Source of the DNA: Nitrobium sp046350935
Lineage (GTDB): Bacteria; Nitrospirota; Thermodesulfovibrionia; Thermodesulfovibrionales; Dissulfurispiraceae
Direction of reading: 5' to 3'
Assembly (NCBI GenBank): GCA_046350935.1
Contig: JAXLZK010000014.1
Location: 15,251 to 79,250 of the forward strand
DNA: 64,000 nt
The notes under the pieces were generated by a model that did not search any database, was not told the origin of the DNA, and saw only the letters and a program-made list of their open reading frames with translations. Both the position numbers and the translations under genes were made by a program. Each line of letters opens with the position of its first letter. The first letter of the stretch is position 1. Shown piece after piece: positions 1-7,990 of this stretch.

Positions 1-1058
1 TTTTCAATCCCGTGTTGACCAGCCTGCGAGGCATTCAGCAGGCATCCCATCTGAAGAAAGTAAAAAAGATGCTCGGCATCAGCGGAACAAGCCTGGGCTC
101 CCTGTCGGAGGCAGGCAATGTTTTTGACGCCTCTCTCCTGAAGCCGCTCATCGGAGAGCTTGCGGACAAGGCAATCCCTCTGGAGAGAGACCCCAAGCTC
201 AGGGGTCTTCTGCAGTCCCTGGTAGTCGTGGACAGCACGCTGTTGCCTGCCCTTCCGAAGATGCTATGGGCCTTATGGCTTGATGACCAGCACAAGGCGG
301 CAAAGCTTCACCTTGAGCTGGATATTCTGAAGCACTCCCCCGTGGGGGCCGTGCTCACTGATGCAAACGCAAACGAGAGAGCAGTCCTCCGAAGCGTTCT
401 GTCCCAAGGGAAGCTCTATGTGCTGGACGCCGGCTTTGGTGAGTATAAGTTCTTTCAGGAGATCATCGATGCGGGCAGTTCTTTTGTGGCCTGCCTCAGG
501 GATAATGCCGTAAGGGAGACCCTCCAGGAGAGAGCACTGAGCAAGGAGGACCGGAGAGCCGGAGTGCAGAGCGACAGGGTAGTACGGCTGGGAGGTGCAA
601 GCAAACAGGATGCGGTGACCGCACCTGTCCGCATCATTGAGATATTCCATCAGGGAGACAGTTCACGACCCAGGAAATCACGGGTCTCCAGCAAAAAGAC
701 TTTCAGGACGACTGAAGCTGACTATATGTTTCTCCTTATCACGGATCGGCTGGACCTCTCTGCCGAAGTAATTGCGCTTCTCTACCGGTACCGCTGGCAG
801 ATCGAACTCTTCTTTCGCTGGTTTAAGTGCGTACTGGGCTGCACCCATCTGCTGTCTTTCTCTCGAAACGGAGTCACCCTTCAGGTCTACTGCGCTCTCA
901 TTGCGAGTATGCTGATCACCCTGTGGACAGGATGCAAGCCCACGAAGAGGACCTTTGAGATGCTCTGCTTTTATTTCATGGGCTGGGCTGATGAAGAAGA
1001 GGTGGAAGATCACCTCAAGAGGCTCAAAGAGACCGAAGCAAAAAAGAACGTTCAGTAA
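1..1058 (+). CDS. IS4-family DDE transposase, 5' end outside window
   Basis: Cut-and-paste transposase. The frame is open to the window edge (codons 3-11 read F-N-P before a possible GTG at 12), so the true start most likely lies upstream. A first catalytic Asp sits in VVVDST and a second in LDAGFGE. The C-terminal part carries the IS4 signature Y-x2-R-x3-E-x6-K exactly (YRYRWQIELFFRWFK), which supplies the catalytic Glu. All three DDE residues are therefore present and the visible part has no frameshift, so the element may be active. I see no passenger gene. The right inverted repeat should lie shortly after the stop, but without the left end I cannot define it. Family call is confident; exact IS name unknown. 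Confidence 0.9.
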   Translation, partial: FNPVLTSLRGIQQASHLKKVKKMLGISGTSLGSLSEAGNVFDASLLKPLIGELADKAIPLERDPKLRGLLQSLVVVDSTLLPALPKMLWALWLDDQHKAAKLHLELDILKHSPVGAVLTDANANERAVLRSVLSQGKLYVLDAGFGEYKFFQEIIDAGSSFVACLRDNAVRETLQERALSKEDRRAGVQSDRVVRLGGASKQDAVTAPVRIIEIFHQGDSSRPRKSRVSSKKTFRTTEADYMFLLITDRLDLSAEVIALLYRYRWQIELFFRWFKCVLGCTHLLSFSRNGVTLQVYCALIASMLITLWTGCKPTKRTFEMLCFYFMGWADEEEVEDHLKRLKETEAKKNVQ

Positions 1059-1270
1059 GGGAATAGGGGCACTCAATCTCTTGAGGCGCACAGGGGTCGG
1101 TGTGCCCTTTTTCATCTCCTTTTCTCCTCACCACGCCTGAACCTCTGCACTTTGTTTCATTGCCCCTGATCTTTTAGTCGCTTTTTCCCGCCTTAGGCAC
1201 TTATCATGCCGAACAGTATTGGGACATACTACTAATTTCTCAAAAACACATATCCGAATATATCTCCTTT
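1059..1270. other. Non-coding stretch after the transposase
   Basis: No credible gene is seen. The first 80 bases probably hold the right end of the insertion sequence; a short dyad (gcacaggggtcggtgtgc, near 1089-1106) followed by a T-rich run could be a terminator for the transposase. The short frames here have no family resemblance. Confidence 0.4.
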
Positions 1271-1693
1271 GGTGTGGGGCGAGGGAGCACCCTCTTTCTT
1301 TGCGAGCGAATTCCTCCTTCATCGCAGAGAGACATCTCTTTTTGATAATAATCCGTTTTCCCTTCACGCATACATGGGGGCAGGACGTTACCTGCCCCCT
1401 TAATATTCCAGACGCTCGCTTCAGACAAGAGGATCCCCCCTGCCCCCCTACCCACTTCATTTCAGAAATCCTTCCCCTTGGCGAAAGCCGGGGTCCTTCT
1501 CCTGTCGTCATTGTCTCGAAAGCTGTGTTGTGTGCCGTCATTCCGGCGAAAGCCGGAATCCAGAGTCTTTGAAGAGGACTGGATCCCGGCTCAGAGGATC
1601 TGCCGGGACGACGACAGAGGAGAGTCATGCTCCTCCTTTCTCTTCAAAGAGAATGCGTGTAGGAGGAATCTGCAGGAGGAGAGGGGAGGGGGA
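1271..1693. repeat. Composite dispersed repeat, copy A
   Basis: This roughly 420-bp non-coding block is shared, with substitutions and small indels, with 27524-27837 and, in shortened form, with 14462-14600. Shared landmarks in order are gcgaggg..ccctctttctttgcgagcg, tgggggcaggacgttacctg, a gaggatcccccctgccccc segment, the palindromic module gcgaaagccgg/ggatcccggctcagagg, and a purine-rich tail (gcaggaggagag). Copy A is the longest and holds two gcgaaagccgg half-modules. The minus-strand frames inside copies A and C resemble each other, but this follows from the DNA repeat and is no evidence for a protein. Confidence 0.75.
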
Positions 1694-1761
1694 CAGGTGA
1701 GTGCTCCTTGCCTGCGACTCCTTGAAGTATTTCACTCAAAGACACAGGCCATGAGTCGGCA

Positions 1762-1789
1762 AAAAGGAGAGAGCAGCATCTCTCCTTTT
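1762..1789 (-). terminator. Intrinsic terminator, kinase gene (bidirectional form)
   Basis: An 11-bp perfect stem AAAAGGAGAGA / TCTCTCCTTTT with a 6-base loop. On the minus strand it ends in a T run, and it lies downstream of the histidine kinase gene that stops at 1934. Confidence 0.7.
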
Positions 1790-1933
1790 CTACCGCTCCC
1801 CAGAGGACAGGAGAATCAGACAACAGAGATCCGCGGGGGAATACGGTAATCCTGTCGCATTGCAAGGACATCGAATCCCCTGTTCCCTCCCCCCCGAAAG
1901 AGGGCATTGCAGAGGGAGAGCAGGGCAAAAAGG

Positions 1934-3577
1934 TCAGGGTTCGCTTCTCCGGAAAGGGAGGCTCAGGATGAAGCTGGTGCCGTGTCCTGCCTTTGTCTGC
2001 ACCTCGATGGTGCCGTGGTGCTCGTGGATGATCCGCTGCGTGATGGCGAGGCCGAGGCCGGTCCCGGAGACTTTGGTGGTAAAGAACGGGTTGAAAATGT
2101 GCGGCAGATCCTGCTCCCGGATGCCCGGTCCCGTATCGGAAACGACGATGACCGCCCGCGAGGTGTAAATGTCCGCGTGCAGGGTGATCTTCCCGTGGGA
2201 GCCGATGGCCTGAATAGCATTGGTGACGAGGTTGGTAAGGGCTTCGCGCAGGCTTGCGGCGTCGGCCGGGATAGGGAGCGGGCGTCTGAAGTCTTCCACC
2301 ACCTCGATGTCTTTCTGCCGCAGCTCCTCCCGGTATACCTGCAGCACCTCATCGAAAAGCGCGGGAATGTTGGTTTCCTTCTCCTCGAATTTCCTCTCGC
2401 GTGCGAATCCCAGAATGTCTTTCAGTTTGTTTTCGAGGCGCGCCGCCTCTTTGGTGATAATCGTTGCATACTCCCGGAGGGGCCCGGACAGGTTCTTTTC
2501 GAGCCGCTGGGCGAAGCCGCCGATGGAGACAAGAGGGTTCCGTATATCGTGGGCGACGCGCGCCGCCACCACACCCAGGGCCGCGAGCCGCTCTGCGGTT
2601 TCCGCCTGCTTTCTATCGGTGATATCGGTGAAGGTTCCCACATGGCCGGTGATTTCCCCGGAATCGCTGAATTCGGGAGCGGCCTGGCCCAGGACCCAGG
2701 TGGTTCCTCCTTTCGGCTTCAGGAAGCGGAACTCCTGCTTAAACAGCGTACGGTTCTCAAGCGCCCGGCTCCATGCCGCGGCAACCCTCTCGCGGTCCTC
2801 GGGATGGATCAGGCGCGTCCAGCCGGAGCCGAGGGCCTCTTCCAGGGAGACGCCGGCGATCCGGCGCAGCCTCTCGTTGACATAGATGCAGTTCCCCCCG
2901 GTGTCCATGTAGAAGATCCCGACCGGTGAAATCTCGGCAAGGGTATGATACCGGCTTTCGCTCTTCCGCAGGGCCTCTTCAACCCGCTTGCGCTCGGCGA
3001 CCTCCTGGGTGAGAAGCTCATTGGCCGCGGAGAGCCGGACAGTGCGCTCCCGTATCAGCTCCTCGAGATGGTCCCGGTATTTCTGCAGTTCCTGCTCCGT
3101 CTTCTTCCGCTCGGTGATGTCGCGGTCGAAGGCCAGGATGAATTTGTGCCCCTCCACCTCAAGCAGCCCGGCGGTCACCTCCACGGGAAAGACCGTCCCG
3201 TCTCTCTTGCGATGACGGAGCTCCATTTTCAGCTGCCGGCCCTCCCGGACCTGCCGGATGCGCTGCATCATCTTCTGTGCATCCTCCGGCGCGTCCAGGT
3301 CCCTGATATTCATGGAGAGGAGCTCCTTTATGGAATACCCGTGCATTTCCGATGCGGCCCTGTTGGCCGCCACGATCCTGCCCGGATCATTCTCGATATC
3401 CATGATGAAAATGGCGTCGCCGGCGCTCTCGAAGAGCATGCGATAGCGCTTCTCGCTCTCCATCAGGGCGTCTTCCGCCACCCGGTGCTCCTTTTCCAGG
3501 GCCTCGAGCTCCCTGATCCTCTCCCGCGCCTCCGTGATTTCCTGCAGCAGCTCTTTCTTTGTCTTCCGCTCATCCAT
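1934..3577 (-). CDS. Cytoplasmic PAS-PAS sensor histidine kinase
   Basis: A 547-residue sensor kinase that autophosphorylates on histidine and passes the phosphate to a response regulator not identified here. An N-terminal helix (1-40) leads into PAS domain 1 (about 42-158, ending in the typical DITERKK), a coiled coil (160-205) and PAS domain 2 (about 207-325). HisKA has the phospho-acceptor His343 in VAHDIRNPL. The ATPase domain has N-box NLVTNAIQAI, DTGPGI, FNPFFTTK and GTGLGL. No transmembrane segment or signal peptide is visible, so it senses an internal signal. It is an orphan: no response regulator lies alongside, the nearest being the NtrC-type gene 8 kb away. Confidence 0.9.
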   Translation of the reverse strand: MDERKTKKELLQEITEARERIRELEALEKEHRVAEDALMESEKRYRMLFESAGDAIFIMDIENDPGRIVAANRAASEMHGYSIKELLSMNIRDLDAPEDAQKMMQRIRQVREGRQLKMELRHRKRDGTVFPVEVTAGLLEVEGHKFILAFDRDITERKKTEQELQKYRDHLEELIRERTVRLSAANELLTQEVAERKRVEEALRKSESRYHTLAEISPVGIFYMDTGGNCIYVNERLRRIAGVSLEEALGSGWTRLIHPEDRERVAAAWSRALENRTLFKQEFRFLKPKGGTTWVLGQAAPEFSDSGEITGHVGTFTDITDRKQAETAERLAALGVVAARVAHDIRNPLVSIGGFAQRLEKNLSGPLREYATIITKEAARLENKLKDILGFARERKFEEKETNIPALFDEVLQVYREELRQKDIEVVEDFRRPLPIPADAASLREALTNLVTNAIQAIGSHGKITLHADIYTSRAVIVVSDTGPGIREQDLPHIFNPFFTTKVSGTGLGLAITQRIIHEHHGTIEVQTKAGHGTSFILSLPFRRSEP

Positions 3578-3622
3578 AGGCGTTTCCTTCTGCAGTGCTA
3601 TTATATCCGATACAGCACTCCA

Positions 3623-3776
3623 CGCGTCCGTTTCAATCCCCCCCTCCCTGTTCGGCCGGAGCGTCCCTTCCTTCTGCGCAGAGGAGAGCGTATCCCTCGC
3701 GGACGCAGGTGCAGGAGAGGGCGGAAAGGGCCTTCCTGCCTTCTGCGGCGGGGAGGGGGGGATTGAAACGGACGCG
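3623..3776. repeat. 26-bp perfect inverted repeat around a 102-bp loop
   Basis: The arms are 3623-3648 (starting cgcgtccgtttcaatccc) and 3751-3776 (its exact reverse complement). The left arm contains the stop codon of the PlsC-like gene, and the whole element encodes that protein's last 48 or so residues. It could be a small non-autonomous mobile element that was inserted in frame and now supplies the C-terminus. Its ggggggattga core resembles the palindrome in the res gene near 58750. Confidence 0.7.
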
Positions 3777-4514
3777 GGCTTCTATTCTTCTGAATCCCAG
3801 CAGGTTCCAGACGTGGGGGAAGAGGGGCATGTCCCCGTACCAGGCGACGGCATCCATCCTCTCGGGTGTCAGCGGAGCGCCGTCCACACGGGAGTACCGG
3901 AGGCTCAGCGGGAGCACCGGGAGGTTCAGCTTCGCGGGGACCTGGAACAGGGTGCTTTTAAAATCCCCGATGGAAATGCCGTCGTTGGTGGTCCCTTCGG
4001 GGAAGATGACCACACTGATGCCCACCTGCAGGCGGCGGCCGATCTCCTCCATCGCGGCAACCGAGGCGGTTTTCGATGCCCTGTTGATGAAGACGGTGCC
4101 GGCGAGGCGCGCAAGAGGGCCGAGGAGGGGCCACGAGTCCACTTCCGCCTTCGCAACGAAGAAAGACGGCATGAGGCTGCCGATGACGAGGATGTCGAGA
4201 TAGCTGCAGTGGTTGCTCACAACGAAACAGGCGCCCCCTTCCCGGACGCCCGAGGATACGACCCTGACCCCGAGAAGGAAGCAGCAGGACCGGGCCCATT
4301 TCCTCATCCCCCCGGCTTTCCATCTCATGCGGGTTGTACGCCTGATGCCGGGCAGCAGTCCGATCACCACGCCCGCCGGCAGAAAGACGAGATGGACGGC
4401 AAGCAGGAGCGCCGCCCTTCCCGTCTTTACTATCACGGGAAAGCACCTTTTCAGAAGGAATGCTCCCTGTCTGATTCCGTTGAACTGACTGTCGCCCATG
4501 AGAAAATATATCAT
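3633..4514 (-). CDS. PlsC-like 1-acylglycerol-3-phosphate acyltransferase
   Basis: Membrane-associated acyltransferase that adds a fatty acyl chain to a lysophospholipid in phospholipid synthesis. An N-terminal hydrophobic segment (about 33-57) is followed by the H-x4-D catalytic motif NHCSYLD, and block III is FPEGTTNDG, both hallmarks of the LPLAT superfamily. The ATG at 4514 is preceded by a strong ggaggagggg. The last 48 or so residues (from ARVRFNPP on) come from the inverted repeat element and do not look like the family, so the ancestral C-terminus was probably altered. Which lysolipid or ornithine lipid it acylates cannot be told. It is transcribed away from the TauE-like gene. Confidence 0.85.
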   Translation of the reverse strand: MIYFLMGDSQFNGIRQGAFLLKRCFPVIVKTGRAALLLAVHLVFLPAGVVIGLLPGIRRTTRMRWKAGGMRKWARSCCFLLGVRVVSSGVREGGACFVVSNHCSYLDILVIGSLMPSFFVAKAEVDSWPLLGPLARLAGTVFINRASKTASVAAMEEIGRRLQVGISVVIFPEGTTNDGISIGDFKSTLFQVPAKLNLPVLPLSLRYSRVDGAPLTPERMDAVAWYGDMPLFPHVWNLLGFRRIEARVRFNPPLPAAEGRKALSALSCTCVREGYALLCAEGRDAPAEQGGGD

Positions 4515-4690
4515 GTTCCCCTCCTCCAGGTCATGGTACGGGGGAAGGGGGTGCGGAATTTCCGTGCCTGTTTCCTGGTGCTTTTGTGTCTTTTGTTCCG
4601 GGAGATGCTATGATATCCGTACCATCCGGCTGAGACCCTGTACCGGCGGGCCAGGCCAGGAAGGGAAAGCAGGAGGGTACAAGGCAGTGC

Positions 4691-5461
4691 ATGGAATATC
4701 TCGTTACCGGTATCGTCTCTTTTATCGCTTCGGGGCTGACCCTCTTTTCGGGATTCGGGCTGGGTACCCTCCTGATGCCCGTCTTCACGTTTTTCTTTCC
4801 CGTCAATGTCGCTGTTGCCCTCACCGCTATCGTGCACTTCCTGAACAATCTCTTCAAGCTTGCGCTTTTAGGCAGGCATGCCGATAAAGCCGCTGTGGTA
4901 CGCTTCGGCTTTCCGGCTGTTGGGGCTGCCTTTCTCGGGGCCCGGACTCTTGTATGGTTGTCGGGGATGGAGCCGCTTTCCCGGTATTCCGTGGGGGGAC
5001 TCGCTTTCTCCATCGAGCCGGTGAAGCTGGTCATCTCTTTCCTTATGGTATTTTTCGCCCTCGCGGAGATGGTGCCGGGAGAAAGAAAAATGTCGTTCGA
5101 TGCAAAGTACCTCTCCCTCGGAGGCCTTTTAAGCGGCTTCTTCGGTGGGCTTACCGGTCATCAGGGAGCGCTGCGCAGCGCCTTCCTCATCAGGTACGGC
5201 CTGTCAAAGGAGGCCTTTATTGCCACGGGTGTGGTGATCGCCTGCCTGGTCGATTTCACCCGGCTCTCCGTATACGGAACTCATTTGGCTTCCTCCGGGA
5301 GTGGTAACTATCTTCTTCTTGCGACGGCTACCTTCTCTGCCTTTCTCGGAGCGTTTCTCGGTAAGCGCCTTCTGAGGAAAGTAACCCTGCGCGGCGTGCA
5401 GATGCTGGTAGCGGTGATGCTTTTCGTGATCGCCCTGGCCCTGGGCGCGGGATTGATTTGA
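4691..5461 (+). CDS. TauE/SafE-family membrane permease
   Basis: A 256-residue inner-membrane protein with about eight hydrophobic segments arranged as two related halves (GIVSFIASGLTLFSGFGLGTL.. and LGGLLSGFFGGLTGHQGALRS), the layout of the TauE/SafE (DUF81) family. Members export sulfite, sulfonates or other organic anions. The substrate is not shown by sequence. A sulfite-linked role is tempting because dsrAB lies 20 kb away, but that is inference. An aggagg sits upstream of the ATG at 4691. The gene is single, divergent from the acyltransferase and followed by pstS. Confidence 0.85.
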   Translation: MEYLVTGIVSFIASGLTLFSGFGLGTLLMPVFTFFFPVNVAVALTAIVHFLNNLFKLALLGRHADKAAVVRFGFPAVGAAFLGARTLVWLSGMEPLSRYSVGGLAFSIEPVKLVISFLMVFFALAEMVPGERKMSFDAKYLSLGGLLSGFFGGLTGHQGALRSAFLIRYGLSKEAFIATGVVIACLVDFTRLSVYGTHLASSGSGNYLLLATATFSAFLGAFLGKRLLRKVTLRGVQMLVAVMLFVIALALGAGLI

Positions 5462-5524
5462 AAAGTATTTGCGGTAGTAACCGCGCCTGATTCAAAGAAT
5501 AATAGTATAGGTGAAGGAGGAAGA

Positions 5525-6595
5525 GTGAGGAAGCTTGTTTTTTTGGCGGTAATGGCGGTTCTTGCCCTCTCTTTCTGCCCTGCGGGAGCGGAAGAGGTGA
5601 TCAACGGGGCAGGGGCGACCTTTCCGTATCCCGTGTATTCGGCATGGGCCTACGAATACGACAAGGCGACCGGGATAAGGGTGAATTACCAGTCCATCGG
5701 GTCTGAAGAGGGCCAGAGGCAGATTACGGAGAAGACGGTGGATTTTGGGGCATCGGACGATCCTCTTCCTCCCGACAAGCTCAGGAAGGACGGCCTGCTG
5801 CAGTTTCCCGCAGTGATCGGGGGAGTGGTCCCGGTGATCAACGTGGCGGGGGTGAAGGAGGGGCAGGTGAAGCTTGATGCCGAGGCGCTCTGCAGGATCT
5901 TTCTGGGAGAGATAAGGTTCTGGGACGATGCGAAGGTCAAGGGAATGAATCCGGGAGTGGGCCTGCCGCACAGCGAGATCACGGTGGTGCACCGGTCCGA
6001 CGGATCGGGGACCACCGCTATTTTCACCAACTACCTGGCAGCGACCTGCCCTGAGTGGAAGAGCAGGGTGGGGGAGGGGAAGGCGGTGAAGTGGCCTGCG
6101 GGGATCGGGGGCAAGGGGAACGAAGGAGTGGCCAACTATGTGAAGAGGACGCCCTCCTCGATCGGGTATGTGGAGTTTGCGTATGCAAAGCAGAACAAGC
6201 TGGTGCACACCCAGTTGAAGAACCGTGCGGGGGGTTTTGTGGAGCCGGGGTTCGACTCCTTTGAGGATGCGGCGGAGAGCGGGGATTTCGATCCGAAGAG
6301 GGACTTTTATGCCTGGCTCACCAACACACCGGGCAGGGGCGCATGGCCCATTGCCGGAGCAACCTTCATTCTGCTTGCGAAGGACAGGAAGGACTTCAAT
6401 GTGAAGACGATCCGGTTTTTCGAGTGGGCTTTCAAGAACGGGGATGCAAAGGCGAAGGGGCTGGCGTATGTCCCTCTCCCCAGGTCCCTTAAAGAAAAGG
6501 TCGGAATCTACTGGCGGGGAGGCTGCCGCCTCTTTTGTCATCAGTCCCTTCCCGAACAGCCTCCCTATACCCGCGTCTCCTGGCAAATAAATTAG
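5525..6595 (+). CDS. pstS: PstS phosphate-binding protein, copy 1, altered C-terminus
   Basis: Periplasmic substrate-binding protein of the PstSCAB phosphate importer. A signal peptide (MRKLVFLAVMAVLALSFCPAGAEE) precedes the mature start. Phosphate-binding motifs are GAGATFPYP, the serine of YQSIGSEEGQ, DFGASDDP and HRSDGSGTT. GTG start at 5525 with aggagg ahead. Bases 5552-6458 are identical to 6965-7871 in copy 2. After the shared ..KVxxYW the two diverge: copy 2 ends normally (KANGVY) whereas this copy runs on for 20 unrelated residues rich in Cys, Arg and Pro. The normal stop has been lost, so this copy may be partly degraded. No Pho-box-like array is visible before it. Confidence 0.88.
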   Translation: MRKLVFLAVMAVLALSFCPAGAEEVINGAGATFPYPVYSAWAYEYDKATGIRVNYQSIGSEEGQRQITEKTVDFGASDDPLPPDKLRKDGLLQFPAVIGGVVPVINVAGVKEGQVKLDAEALCRIFLGEIRFWDDAKVKGMNPGVGLPHSEITVVHRSDGSGTTAIFTNYLAATCPEWKSRVGEGKAVKWPAGIGGKGNEGVANYVKRTPSSIGYVEFAYAKQNKLVHTQLKNRAGGFVEPGFDSFEDAAESGDFDPKRDFYAWLTNTPGRGAWPIAGATFILLAKDRKDFNVKTIRFFEWAFKNGDAKAKGLAYVPLPRSLKEKVGIYWRGGCRLFCHQSLPEQPPYTRVSWQIN

Positions 6596-6604
6596 GTCGT
6601 AGCT

Positions 6605-6628
6605 CGTTGCGGCCGTGAGGCCGCAACG
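6605..6628. terminator. GC-rich hairpin between the pstS copies
   Basis: Perfect 10-bp stem CGTTGCGGCC / GGCCGCAACG with a gtga tetraloop, 10 bases after the copy-1 stop. No T run follows, so it may act as a weak terminator or an mRNA 3'-end stabiliser. Confidence 0.45.
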
Positions 6629-6664
6629 GCCGCATCTTCTCCCTGTCAGGCACCTTTCTGAAAA

Positions 6665-6718
6665 TGTAACACGGACGTAACATTCCCTTAATACTCCGGT
6701 AACTGTCGGCGGTATAAA
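6665..6718 (+). promoter_or_regulatory. Pho-box-like array and -10 element before pstS copy 2
   Basis: Four hexamers recur at exactly 11-bp spacing: TGTAAC (6665), CGTAAC (6676), CTTAAT (6687) and GGTAAC (6698). A TATAAA -10 element at 6713-6718 follows. Direct repeats with 11-bp phase replacing the -35 box are how PhoB/PhoP-type regulators bind. The position ahead of the pst operon fits phosphate-starvation control. Confidence 0.7.
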
Positions 6719-6782
6719 GTAGACGTATACGATTTCACTCTGGCCGGTCCCGCAGAGGCGGTGCGTGCCAAGGAGGAGCTAA

Positions 6783-7948
6783 GTGAAGCACACTATTTTT
6801 ACGATTGTTATGGCGGTTCTTGCCCTCTCTTTCTGCCCTGCGGGAGCGGAAGAGGTGATCAACGNNNNNNNNNNNNNNNNNNNNNNNNNNNNNNNNNNNN
6901 NNNNNNNNNNNNNNNNNNNNNNNNNNNNNNNNNNNNNNNNNNNNNNNNNNNNNNNNNNNNNNNNATGGCGGTTCTTGCCCTCTCTTTCTGCCCTGCGGGA
7001 GCGGAAGAGGTGATCAACGGGGCAGGGGCGACCTTTCCGTATCCCGTGTATTCGGCATGGGCCTACGAATACGACAAGGCGACCGGGATAAGGGTGAATT
7101 ACCAGTCCATCGGGTCTGAAGAGGGCCAGAGGCAGATTACGGAGAAGACGGTGGATTTTGGGGCATCGGACGATCCTCTTCCTCCCGACAAGCTCAGGAA
7201 GGACGGCCTGCTGCAGTTTCCCGCAGTGATCGGGGGAGTGGTCCCGGTGATCAACGTGGCGGGGGTGAAGGAGGGGCAGGTGAAGCTTGATGCCGAGGCG
7301 CTCTGCAGGATCTTTCTGGGAGAGATAAGGTTCTGGGACGATGCGAAGGTCAAGGGAATGAATCCGGGAGTGGGCCTGCCGCACAGCGAGATCACGGTGG
7401 TGCACCGGTCCGACGGATCGGGGACCACCGCTATTTTCACCAACTACCTGGCAGCGACCTGCCCTGAGTGGAAGAGCAGGGTGGGGGAGGGGAAGGCGGT
7501 GAAGTGGCCTGCGGGGATCGGGGGCAAGGGGAACGAAGGAGTGGCCAACTATGTGAAGAGGACGCCCTCCTCGATCGGGTATGTGGAGTTTGCGTATGCA
7601 AAGCAGAACAAGCTGGTGCACACCCAGTTGAAGAACCGTGCGGGGGGTTTTGTGGAGCCGGGGTTCGACTCCTTTGAGGATGCGGCGGAGAGCGGGGATT
7701 TCGATCCGAAGAGGGACTTTTATGCCTGGCTCACCAACACACCGGGCAGGGGCGCATGGCCCATTGCCGGAGCAACCTTCATTCTGCTTGCGAAGGACAG
7801 GAAGGACTTCAATGTGAAGACGATCCGGTTTTTCGAGTGGGCTTTCAAGAACGGGGATGCAAAGGCGAAGGAGCTGGCGTATGTTCCCCTCCCCCCCTCC
7901 CTCAAAGAAAAGGTCAGAACGTACTGGAAGGCAAACGGGGTTTACTAG
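6783..7948 (+). CDS. pstS: PstS phosphate-binding protein, copy 2 (contains assembly gap)
   Basis: Same periplasmic phosphate-binding family as copy 1, with the normal C-terminus (KEKVRTYWKANGVY). GTG start at 6783 after aaggaggag. The reading frame as printed is interrupted by 100 N (6865-6964), but the 55 bases before the gap (6810-6864) equal the 55 bases after it (6965-7019). Removing the gap and one 55-base copy gives a seamless protein starting MKHTIFTIVMAVLALSF and the same mature part as copy 1, about 337 residues. This is the functional-looking copy: it has its own Pho-box-like promoter and lies 42 bp upstream of pstC. Confidence 0.88.
6865..6964. other. Assembly gap (100 N) with 55-bp overlapping ends
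   Basis: Exactly 100 N. Identical 55-base sequences abut both sides, the pattern left when a scaffolder joins two de Bruijn contigs that overlap by one k-mer at a repeat boundary. The true gap is probably negative (an overlap), so no sequence need be missing. Confidence 0.85.
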
Positions 7949-7990
7949 GGTGTGTAGGCAGGCGGGTAACTGAGAAAGGAGTCTGTTCCG

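Noticed and set aside
1128..1628. Minus-strand protein similar to one at 27503-27703
   Set aside because: The likeness follows from the shared non-coding repeat; no ribosome site, different lengths and frames broken by indels.
3623..3776. CRISPR-like gtttcaatccc motif
   Set aside because: Only two copies, in inverted orientation and 102 bp apart; no regular spacers and no cas gene in the window.
6779..7621. Frames running through the N gap in the pstS region
   Set aside because: They depend on translating N as open sequence and are antisense to pstS.
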